A stretch of 5,705 nucleotides of DNA from Pseudodesulfovibrio sp. (GTDB lineage Bacteria > Desulfobacterota > Desulfovibrionia > Desulfovibrionales > Desulfovibrionaceae). Of the stretch, positions 1 to 5,495 are shown one piece after another (position 1 is the stretch's first letter; every line of letters begins with the position of its first letter). The position numbers were made by a program, and so were the translations under genes. Below the pieces are notes generated by a model. It made no database searches, was not told the DNA's origin, and saw only the letters and a program-made list of their open reading frames with translations. The stretch is taken from assembly GCA_022712815.1 (NCBI GenBank), contig JAFLJW010000416.1, positions 1-5,705 of the forward strand, read 5' to 3'.

Positions 1-91
1 CATTGAGATTGCCCAGGGCGTCAATGTTGTTATCAAACGCGGTTTCGTTGCCGACAAGGACGGCGTTCCCGTACCAGGTGAAAAGAAGTAG
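1..91 (+). CDS. yajC: YajC, Sec translocon accessory subunit (C-terminal end, partial)
   Basis: Only the last 29 codons and the TAG stop (89-91) lie in the window; the reading frame starts at base 2 and runs off the left edge. The peptide begins IEIAQGVNVVIKRGFVADKD, which resembles the segment of YajC after its single membrane helix (the E-I-A-x-G-V-x-V motif followed by basic residues). YajC is a small inner-membrane protein that associates with SecD and SecF. Its position directly before secD and secF on the same strand is the usual bacterial order and supports the call. The tail ends in Lys-Lys. The N-terminal membrane helix is outside the window and was not seen. Confidence 0.85.
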   Translation, partial: IEIAQGVNVVIKRGFVADKDGVPVPGEKK

Positions 92-121
92 GCTTGACAA
101 CCGCCTATTGAGACTTTCGTG

Positions 122-170
122 CGGACCGGACCACCTTTAAAGTGACCCGGTCCGTGTTTGTGTTTTTTTT
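122..170 (+). terminator. Hairpin with T-run between yajC and secD (terminator or attenuator)
   Basis: A perfect 8-bp stem, CGGACCGG (122-129) with CCGGTCCG (147-154), encloses a 17-base loop whose ends can pair further (CAC-TTT against AAAGTG with one bulged base). Eight T residues follow at 163-170, about eight bases after the stem. This is the form of an intrinsic terminator, although the gap before the T-run is longer than ideal. It lies inside what is normally one yajC-secD-secF operon, so partial termination, lowering secDF expression relative to yajC, is a reasonable inference. Confidence 0.7.
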
Positions 171-215
171 AATGTCTCGTTTCGGTTGCAATTAGTTTGT
201 ATTAAGGGAGTTTTC

Positions 216-1811
216 ATGCAGAGTCTGCGTTGGAGAATCATTGCTACCCTTGTCGTCCTGGTCCTTGGACTGGCATATATGCTGCCATCCATCCCCGGCG
301 TCATGGATACACCGTTTGGCAAAATGTTGCCGGGTGACCCTGTCAATCTCGGTCTTGATCTCAAAGGTGGTATCCATCTCACCCTCGGTGTTGATATGGA
401 TACGGCCATGAATAATAATCTCGCTCGCCTCGGTGACGACCTCAAGGCAACTGCCAGAGAAGAGGAAGTTTTCGTTCTGCGTCCGAGCGTCCTGTCTGGT
501 TCGCAAATTGAGATCATATTGCTCAAGGCTGAACACAAGGAAAAGTTCAACGAGATTATTGAAAAATATAGTCAATTTGCCATTGAAGACATCCAGATTC
601 AGGATGGCGGCAAGCAGAAATACATCTTATCGGTATCTCCTCAATACAGGAGTGATATCGAAAAGCTGACCATGGATCAGGCGATCAAGACTATTCGTAA
701 CAGGATAGACCAATTCGGCGTTGCCGAGCCTGACATCCGCAAGCAGCAGGGCAACAGAATTCAGATTCAGCTTCCCGGTCTCCAGGACCCTGAACGCGCC
801 ATCAAGATTATTGGCCAGACCGCTCATCTCGAATTCAAGATGGTCGACGATACCGCTGATATAGCAAAAGCCCTTGAGGGCGTGCTTGCTCCGGGCCGTG
901 AACTGTCGGTCCTGAGGGACAAAAGTGCCGGTGGTACTTACACGGAATCTCCCATTGTCCTCAAGAAAGACGCGGTATTGACCGGTGAATATGTCACTGA
1001 TGCCAAAGTCCTGCTTGATACATGGAACCAGCCGTACGTTTCCATTTCATTCAACACCCGCGGCGGAAAGATCTTCGCCAACCTGACTGGTGAGAATATC
1101 CACAAGCGCATGGCAATCGTACTTGATGGCAAGGTCTATTCGGCCCCGGTCATTCAGGACCGTATTTCCGGTGGTCGTGCTTCCATTACCGGGAATTTCG
1201 ATAAAGCCGAAGCCCGCGACCTCGCTGTTGTGCTTCGTGCCGGTTCATTGCCCGCACCGGTTCTCATCCTTGAACAGCGCAGTGTCGGCCCGTCCCTGGG
1301 ACAGGAATCCATCGACAAGGGTATCCTGTCCGCACTTATAGGCATGGCTACCGTGCTGATCTTCATGGCTGTCTACTACGGATTCAGCGGCCTCATTGCC
1401 GATTTTGTCCTGTGCCTGAACATCATGCTCATCCTCGGTGGTCTGGCAGCCTTTGGTGCCACGCTGACCCTGCCGGGCATTGCGGGTATCATCCTGACAA
1501 TCGGTATGGCTGTTGATGCCAACGTGATCATTTTTGAGCGAATACGGGAAGAATTGAGACGTGGATTGACCACTAAAGCCGCTATTACAGAGGGCTACGG
1601 TCGTGCCACCCTGACGATTCTCGATGCCAACGTGACCACGATCATCGCAGCCGTCATTCTGTATCAGTTCGGAACCGGTCCGGTTCGTGGTTTTGCCATC
1701 ACATTGACGCTTGGCATCATCTCATCCATGTTCACGGCCATCTTTGTTTCGCGCGTTCTGTTCGACCTGTACACCAAAAGCCGCTCCGAAAGCGCCAAGC
1801 TGAGCATTTAA
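216..1811 (+). CDS. secD: Protein translocase subunit SecD
   Basis: SecD, 531 residues, is an inner-membrane RND-type subunit that uses the proton-motive force to help complete Sec-dependent export. An N-terminal membrane helix (about 6-24) is followed by LGLDLKGG (45-52), a large periplasmic P1 region (about 50-365) and five helices (about 369-388, 392-412, 421-441, 468-484, 493-515). Family motifs are visible: RNRIDQFGVAEP (161-172), GATLTLPGIAG (414-424) and GMAVDANVIIFERIREEL (430-447). Asp434 in VDANV sits where SecD homologues carry the membrane Asp linked to proton transfer. The ATG at 216 is chosen over an upstream in-frame TTG at 186 because AAGGGAG (204-210) is five bases before it and the protein then starts with a basic stretch and helix. 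It is shorter than E. coli SecD (615 residues), as is common outside the gamma-proteobacteria. Ten bases separate it from secF. Confidence 0.97.
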   Translation: MQSLRWRIIATLVVLVLGLAYMLPSIPGVMDTPFGKMLPGDPVNLGLDLKGGIHLTLGVDMDTAMNNNLARLGDDLKATAREEEVFVLRPSVLSGSQIEIILLKAEHKEKFNEIIEKYSQFAIEDIQIQDGGKQKYILSVSPQYRSDIEKLTMDQAIKTIRNRIDQFGVAEPDIRKQQGNRIQIQLPGLQDPERAIKIIGQTAHLEFKMVDDTADIAKALEGVLAPGRELSVLRDKSAGGTYTESPIVLKKDAVLTGEYVTDAKVLLDTWNQPYVSISFNTRGGKIFANLTGENIHKRMAIVLDGKVYSAPVIQDRISGGRASITGNFDKAEARDLAVVLRAGSLPAPVLILEQRSVGPSLGQESIDKGILSALIGMATVLIFMAVYYGFSGLIADFVLCLNIMLILGGLAAFGATLTLPGIAGIILTIGMAVDANVIIFERIREELRRGLTTKAAITEGYGRATLTILDANVTTIIAAVILYQFGTGPVRGFAITLTLGIISSMFTAIFVSRVLFDLYTKSRSESAKLSI

Positions 1812-1821
1812 GGGGACGATC

Positions 1822-2889
1822 ATGGGACTTCAAATAATAAAGTCTGATACCAAAATTGACTTCATCGGAGTCAGGAAGATAGCTTTCATTCTTTCTGCGC
1901 TGATCATTCTGGCTGGACTTGGCTCCCTTGTCATCAAGGGCGGCCCCAAATACGGAATCGACTTTGCCGGTGGCATGATTGTCCAGGTCAAGATCGACAA
2001 GGCAACAGATGTCAAGACTATCAAAAAAGCCTTGGGTGACGTTGAGCTTCCAGGCCTGGTCGTTCAGGCTCTGGGCCTTGACGGGGACAACGAATACCTG
2101 ATTCGCACCTCAAGCTCTGACATTTCCTCTCAGGATGTCAGGGGCAAGGTGAATAATGCGCTTTCCTCAAAACTGGATGGTGCGCATTACGAAATACAAC
2201 GTCTTGAAATGGTTGGCCCCAAAGTTGGTGCTGATCTGCGCTTAAAAGCCCTTGAGGCCTTGTTTTACGCCGTTTTGCTCATAGCCGTGTATATCTCCGG
2301 TCGTTTTGAGCAGCGGTGGACTGTGGCGGCACTTATGGCCGCAGCCCTTGCATCCAGTATCTACGGCGTCGGTCTTCTCGGTCTGGACATGGGGTGGCTG
2401 ATCATAGCGGCTCTGGGCATCACCGTTGGCCTATGCTGGTATTTGAAGCTAAACTACGCCTTGGGCGCGGTTGCAGCACTCATTCATGACGTGGTAATCA
2501 CCGTCGGCATATTCTCGATTTTGGGCAAGGAATTCGACCTGACCATTATCGCGGCCTTGCTGACCATCATCGGTTATTCGCTCAACGATACCATTATCGT
2601 CTTTGACCGCATCCGCGAGAATAACATCGCGCGCAAGGGGAACGAGACTTTCGCCACTGTCATCAACAAGAGCATTAACCAGACCCTGTCACGCACGATT
2701 ATGACATCAGTCACCACTTTGATGGTTGTCTTCTGCCTGTTCGTACTGGGTGGCAGCGTCATTCACGACTTTGCTCTGGCCCTGCTCATCGGCGTGGGCG
2801 TGGGTACTTATTCCTCCATCTTCGTGGCTAGCCCGATCCTCATGGGATTCGGTCCCAGCTCTGTTGTTGAAAAGGAAGCCGAAGCTTAA
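1822..2889 (+). CDS. secF: Protein translocase subunit SecF, with two extra membrane helices
   Basis: SecF partners SecD in the proton-driven export complex. Its 355 residues compare with about 300-325 usual for the family. Helix 1 (about 19-37) is followed by YGIDFAGG (44-51), the periplasmic domain, VGPKVG (131-136) and helix 2 (about 141-158). The conserved second half has ALIHDVVIT (219-227), GYSLNDTIIVFDRIREN (251-267), TLSRTIMTSVTTL (288-300) and two last helices (about 291-311, 314-337). Asp223 in the HDV motif matches the position linked to proton movement in SecF. The oddity is about 46 additional hydrophobic residues (about 167-212), placed between RFEQRW and ALGAV where E. coli SecF runs straight from RFEWR to LALGAV. 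They appear to form two helices, giving eight instead of six and leaving the topology of the rest unchanged. AAGGGGA (1810-1816) serves as ribosome binding site, overlapping the secD stop. Confidence 0.96.
   Translation: MGLQIIKSDTKIDFIGVRKIAFILSALIILAGLGSLVIKGGPKYGIDFAGGMIVQVKIDKATDVKTIKKALGDVELPGLVVQALGLDGDNEYLIRTSSSDISSQDVRGKVNNALSSKLDGAHYEIQRLEMVGPKVGADLRLKALEALFYAVLLIAVYISGRFEQRWTVAALMAAALASSIYGVGLLGLDMGWLIIAALGITVGLCWYLKLNYALGAVAALIHDVVITVGIFSILGKEFDLTIIAALLTIIGYSLNDTIIVFDRIRENNIARKGNETFATVINKSINQTLSRTIMTSVTTLMVVFCLFVLGGSVIHDFALALLIGVGVGTYSSIFVASPILMGFGPSSVVEKEAEA
2302..2577 (+). repeat. Diverged internal duplication in SecF (two units of about 46 residues)
   Basis: This is a protein-level repeat inside secF. 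Unit 1 is about residues 161-206 and unit 2 about 207-252. Matching landmarks are RFEQRW (161-166) with YLKLNY (207-212), TVAALMAAALAS (167-178) with ALGAVAALIHDV (213-224), and LIIAALGI (193-200) with TIIAALLTI (241-249); the offset is 46 to 48 residues. Each unit is a two-helix hairpin. Only the second has the HDV and GYSLND family motifs, so the first is the likely extra copy. Low-complexity hydrophobic sequence can produce chance similarity, so the duplication is an inference while the extra length itself is firm. Confidence 0.4.
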
Positions 2890-2910
2890 AAGACATTGAC
2901 AGTTCAATTA

Positions 2911-2944
2911 AAAGGGAAGGGCCTAGCGGTCCTTCCCTTTTTTT
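2911..2944 (+). terminator. Strong intrinsic terminator after secF
   Basis: AAAGGGAAGG (2911-2920) pairs perfectly with CCTTCCCTTT (2931-2940). The stem extends inward by C-G pairs and one G-T pair to a four-base TAGC loop, and the T-run continues to 2944. It begins 21 bases after the secF stop and ends the secDF transcript. Confidence 0.93.
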
Positions 2945-2977
2945 ATTATGGAAGATGGAAACAAGTGAGGAATCCTA

Positions 2978-3661
2978 ATGAACAAATCAGTCAAAAGTAC
3001 CATCCTGGTAATTCTAGGTCTGTCTTTGTTTTTAACCACAGGCTGTGTTGCCAAAAAAACAGACACAAACCCCGGTCTGGTGAATATCCAGCAGGCTAAG
3101 GCAACGATCAAGGAATACTATACGAGCGGTAAATATATTGAGGATGTCACAGCCGTAGCCAACGAGGGCAGGGCATATATCGAATCAGAGCTGGCTTCCG
3201 GGAAGTATGACAAGCCAGCGGTCGTGTTTGATATTGATGACACTTTGCTCAATAACCATAAAATTTTCATGGACATGCAATATTGCTTTTCGCCAAGAGC
3301 ATGGAAACGGTGGATAAATATGGCAAGAATTCCCGCCATAGAGCCGATGCTTGAACTCTATAAAGGGATTGTCGGCGATGTGGATGTCTTTATCATTACC
3401 GGTCGGAACATACTTCAGAAAAGTCAGACAACCAGAAATCTGAAGAGAGATGGATACGAGGAATGGACCAATCTCTTTTTCAGGCAGAAATGGGATGTCG
3501 AACTGACTGCCATGGAGTACAAGGGAAGGATCATCAAGCAGCTTGTCGAGGAAGACGGATATCAGATCATTGCCAATTTCGGAGATCAGGAAAGCGACTT
3601 TGGCACCACCATCCCAGGCAGGAATTTCAAACTGCCAAACTATTTGTACATAACGAAATAA
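2978..3661 (+). CDS. Putative exported lipoprotein acid phosphatase, HAD class B/C family
   Basis: This 227-residue protein has the haloacid dehalogenase phosphatase motifs of the Acid_phosphat_B type (lipoprotein e(P4) and relatives). Motif I is VFDIDDTLL (83-91), with Asp85 the likely nucleophile and Asp87 the acid/base. Motif II is FIITGR (138-143). A motif III lysine probably lies at Lys182 in EYKGR. Motif IV is NFGDQESDF (200-208), with Asp203 and Asp207 for Mg2+. Basic N-terminus, hydrophobic helix (about 8-19) and LTTGC (19-23) suggest signal peptidase II cleavage before Cys23. Thr at -3 is a less usual lipobox; Val at +2 does not suggest inner-membrane retention. The likely role is dephosphorylation of nucleotides or other phosphomonoesters in the periplasm; the substrate cannot be told from sequence. 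It is shorter than e(P4) (about 274 residues). GTGAGG (2965-2970) lies seven bases before the ATG. Flanking terminators suggest its own transcription unit; TATTAT (2944-2949) is a possible -10, without a clear -35. Confidence 0.85.
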   Translation: MNKSVKSTILVILGLSLFLTTGCVAKKTDTNPGLVNIQQAKATIKEYYTSGKYIEDVTAVANEGRAYIESELASGKYDKPAVVFDIDDTLLNNHKIFMDMQYCFSPRAWKRWINMARIPAIEPMLELYKGIVGDVDVFIITGRNILQKSQTTRNLKRDGYEEWTNLFFRQKWDVELTAMEYKGRIIKQLVEEDGYQIIANFGDQESDFGTTIPGRNFKLPNYLYITK

Positions 3662-3662
3662 G

Positions 3663-3697
3663 AAAAGCCCTTCCAGCTACATGCTGGAAGGGCTTTT
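3663..3697. terminator. Bidirectional terminator between convergent genes
   Basis: A perfect 15-bp stem pairs AAAAGCCCTTCCAGC (3663-3677) with GCTGGAAGGGCTTTT (3683-3697) around a TACAT loop. It reads as stem plus T-run on both strands. It starts two bases after the phosphatase stop on the plus strand and lies 21 bases beyond the adk stop on the minus strand, so it can end both transcripts. Confidence 0.95.
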
Positions 3698-3718
3698 AAA
3701 TATTCAGATAAACTGAAA

Positions 3719-4387
3719 CTAGCCGAGCTGACCCATCAGGTAGTCCTTGATGTCGCCAATGGAATTTTCACCATTGAGCTCGATAAACTTGAAACCGCCG
3801 TCAGTCATGTTCTTGTAGAAGAGACAGGCAGCCATGGTGCCGGTTTCTTCATCGTAGTAGATGTCGTGACGCTGATCGATAGCGGCTGCGTCCTGATCGT
3901 CTTCACGAGCGGACAGGGCACCACCACAGACACGGCACTTGTCGCCGTCAGGGGCGATGACCGGGATATCAACGTTGTTGGGATGGTTGGGATTGTGCTC
4001 ACAGAGGCGACGACCCATGATGCGGGCTTTGGCGATATCGCGGGGCAGCTTGATTTCGATGACGTAGTCCAGCTTCTCGCCGTCTTTTTGCAGGGATTCC
4101 CACAATTTTTCGCCCTGAACCAGAGAACGGGGGAAGCCGTCGAGCAGCCAGCCATTCTCATCGGAGCTGGACAGAACATCAAGAACCATGGGGATGGTGA
4201 TATCGTCAGGAACGAGTGCGCCCGTGTTGATGAATTCCTTGGCTTGCATGCCGAGCGCGGTTCCGCCACCAATGTGCTTGCGGAAAATGGCACCGGATTC
4301 GATATGATCCAGACCGTACTTGTCCTTAGCCAGGGTACCCTGAGTGCCTTTACCGGAGCCGTTGGGGCCGAAAATAAGAATATTCAT
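3719..4387 (-). CDS. adk: Adenylate kinase with Cys3-His metal-binding LID
   Basis: Adenylate kinase, 222 residues, catalyses AMP + ATP <-> 2 ADP in the cytoplasm. In sulfate reducers it also salvages AMP released when APS is reduced. It has the P-loop GPNGSGKGT (8-16), the AMP-binding segment IESGAIFRKHI (29-39, Ala33 where many homologues have Asp), TGALVPDD (55-62), DGFPRS (83-88) and GRRLCE (125-130) entering a long LID. The LID has Cys129, His135, Cys151 and Cys154, the Cys-X5-His-X15-Cys-X2-Cys pattern reported for Desulfovibrio gigas adenylate kinase, which binds zinc, cobalt or iron. Most LID zinc sites in other bacteria use four Cys or Cys plus Asp. The frame continues upstream to 4450, but the ATG at 4385-4387 is chosen because AGGAGGAG lies six bases before it and MNILIFGPNGSGKG is the normal N-terminus. 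It lies 99 bases downstream of tilS, with its own control signals between. Confidence 0.97.
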   Translation of the reverse strand: MNILIFGPNGSGKGTQGTLAKDKYGLDHIESGAIFRKHIGGGTALGMQAKEFINTGALVPDDITIPMVLDVLSSSDENGWLLDGFPRSLVQGEKLWESLQKDGEKLDYVIEIKLPRDIAKARIMGRRLCEHNPNHPNNVDIPVIAPDGDKCRVCGGALSAREDDQDAAAIDQRHDIYYDEETGTMAACLFYKNMTDGGFKFIELNGENSIGDIKDYLMGQLG

Positions 4388-4393
4388 AATTAA

Positions 4394-4401
4394 CTCCTCC
4401 T
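4394..4401 (-). promoter_or_regulatory. Near-perfect ribosome binding site of adk
   Basis: Read on the minus strand this is AGGAGGAG, six bases before the ATG (4387-4385). It is the strongest such site in the window and decides the adk start. It lies only six bases beyond the T-run of the hairpin at 4408-4437. Confidence 0.9.
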
Positions 4402-4407
4402 GATGAT

Positions 4408-4437
4408 AAAAAATCGAAATACCGTAACGGCATTTCG
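4408..4437 (-). terminator. Terminator-like hairpin just before the adk ribosome binding site
   Basis: On the minus strand, CGAAATGCCG (4437-4428) pairs with CGGTATTTCG (4424-4415), ten base pairs including one G-T, around a TTA loop. One A and six T residues follow (4414-4408). This is a standard intrinsic terminator shape. It may end the tilS transcript, or, if adk is transcribed from the promoter proposed at 4464-4490, sit in the adk leader and act as an attenuator. Confidence 0.75.
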
Positions 4438-4442
4438 GAACA

Positions 4443-4460
4443 TTGTGCAAAAGATCACAT
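4443..4460. promoter_or_regulatory. CRP/FNR-family type palindrome upstream of adk (HcpR-like candidate)
   Basis: The plus strand reads TTGTGC-AAAAGA-TCACAT; the minus strand reads ATGTGA-TCTTTT-GCACAA. This matches TTGTGA-N6-TCACAA, the type of site I recall for HcpR regulators of sulfate reducers, at 10 of 12 positions, and TGTGA-N6-TCACA of CRP at 9 of 10. It lies between tilS and adk, centred 64 bases before the adk ATG. The palindrome is seen directly; the identity of the regulator is inference. Confidence 0.5.
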
Positions 4461-4463
4461 ACT

Positions 4464-4490
4464 TTTATACCGGGCCGTCCCGGAAGTCAA
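4464..4490 (-). promoter_or_regulatory. Candidate sigma70-type promoter for adk
   Basis: On the minus strand TTGACT (4490-4485) and TATAAA (4469-4464) each match the consensus at five of six bases. The 15-base spacer is shorter than the ideal 17. The -35 overlaps the tilS stop codon, and the spacer holds a small CCGGG/CCCGG hairpin. Transcription would start near 4457, inside the CRP/FNR-type palindrome, so a protein bound there would block it. Confidence 0.4.
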
Positions 4491-5494
4491 TGGATGCTTG
4501 AGAAAACCACGCCTGTAGCGATGATTGTAGCTGTTTTTTTGCCAGGAAATTGGAAGGTGGAACCGATTCTTTTTTCCTGCCATGCCTTGTCGAGCCTGAA
4601 TAGCGTGTCGGCCAGCGCCTGACCTTCCCCGAGTCTATCCAATGAAGTTTTGTACAGCCGAAGTCTGAGGGCTTGATGCGCCTCATGCAAAATATTGTTG
4701 GAAAGGGTGTCTGTGAGATTTCCTGTTTGATTTTTCCAGTAATGTTTCTCAATTTTACCCAGCTTCCAGAGTCGGGCAATTGACTCAGGAAAATTCGGAT
4801 TCTCTTTCAGGAACAAAGGGAGTATGTCGTTGCGAATACGATTTCTCATCCACGCAGAGTCTGCATTCGAGGCATCCTCGCGCCATTTTAGGCCGATATC
4901 GGTCAGGAATTCGATCAAGGTTGCTTTGGATGTCAAAAGAAAGGGACGAATGAGGTTTCTGGCCGGATCAAAGCCGCTCATGCCGGATAGTCCGGGCCAG
5001 CCAGTCCCGCGAGTCAGGCGCATGAGGACATCTTCACACAAATCATCCAGGTGATGTCCAACGGCGATGTAATCCGCTGATTTTTCGCTTAATGCATTTT
5101 GAAACAACTCATACCTGGCATTGCGGCCAGCCTCTTCAATGCCGACACCATCTTGAGCCAACGCCTTGATATCCTTTGACTCAATTACACATTCGATACC
5201 CATCGTGTCGCACAAAGACTGAACCCACCTCGCATCGTCCTTGGCCTCATCGCGCAGATTATGATTGAGATGAACGGCGACAATCCGGCCATGGTTCTTC
5301 TGGGCGAGATAATGCAGCACAAGGAGGAGGGCGGTTGAATCAACGCCGCCGGAAAATCCAGTGACAACACATCTTTGGGTGAGATCGACATGGAGGTCGT
5401 CGGTAATGAATTTTTCGACGTGAAGGCAAAAATGCGCCCATCTGGGAGGCAGTTCCTGCAAGGACTGCGGGATATTGAGGGGCGTATCTGTCAT
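4487..5494 (-). CDS. tilS: tRNA(Ile)-lysidine synthase TilS
   Basis: TilS, 335 residues, uses ATP and lysine to convert C34 of tRNA-Ile(CAU) to lysidine, so that the tRNA is charged with isoleucine and reads AUA. The N-type ATP pyrophosphatase P-loop is GFSGGVDST (46-54). Further TilS hallmarks are AVHLNHNLR (73-81), the GHHLDDLCED segment (146-155, family usually GHHxDDQxET) with MRLTRGTGWPGL (158-169), IRPFL (182-186) and the W-R-E-D-x-S-N...RNRIRN...LP stretch (204-226). About 110 residues follow, so it is nearer the short Aquifex form than E. coli TilS (about 430); a full second C-terminal domain appears absent. The ATG (5494-5492) is one base after the TGA of the upstream gene, in TGATATG. 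The only GGAG-like site is about 19 bases upstream, too far, so translational coupling is likely. Confidence 0.93.
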   Translation of the reverse strand: MTDTPLNIPQSLQELPPRWAHFCLHVEKFITDDLHVDLTQRCVVTGFSGGVDSTALLLVLHYLAQKNHGRIVAVHLNHNLRDEAKDDARWVQSLCDTMGIECVIESKDIKALAQDGVGIEEAGRNARYELFQNALSEKSADYIAVGHHLDDLCEDVLMRLTRGTGWPGLSGMSGFDPARNLIRPFLLTSKATLIEFLTDIGLKWREDASNADSAWMRNRIRNDILPLFLKENPNFPESIARLWKLGKIEKHYWKNQTGNLTDTLSNNILHEAHQALRLRLYKTSLDRLGEGQALADTLFRLDKAWQEKRIGSTFQFPGKKTATIIATGVVFSSIH

Positions 5495-5495
5495 A

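Noticed and set aside
186..215. TTG start that would lengthen SecD by 10 residues
   Set aside because: There is no ribosome binding site before it, and the added residues contain the real site (AAGGGAG at 204-210) for the ATG at 216.
2896..2901. Perfect TTGACA box after secF as a promoter for the phosphatase gene
   Set aside because: No -10-like sequence occurs 15-19 bases downstream; that place is taken by the terminator stem, which would stop such a transcript at once.
2895..2908. Small inverted repeat ATTGA-CAGT-TCAAT after secF
   Set aside because: A five-base A/T-rich stem is expected by chance and has no supporting context.
3866..4393. Open frame of 175 codons on the plus strand opposite adk
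   Set aside because: It lies almost wholly antisense to a clear adenylate kinase gene. Its long run without stops follows from adk codon use, it has no recognisable domain, and its end runs into the adk start region.
4388..4450. Upstream ATG that would lengthen adenylate kinase by 21 residues
   Set aside because: The extension would translate the terminator hairpin and the AGGAGGAG site, and the family begins at MNILIFGPNGSGKG.
4470..4483. CCGGG/CCCGG hairpin as a tilS terminator
   Set aside because: The stem is only five base pairs with no T-run after it on either strand. The hairpin at 4408-4437 is a much better terminator.
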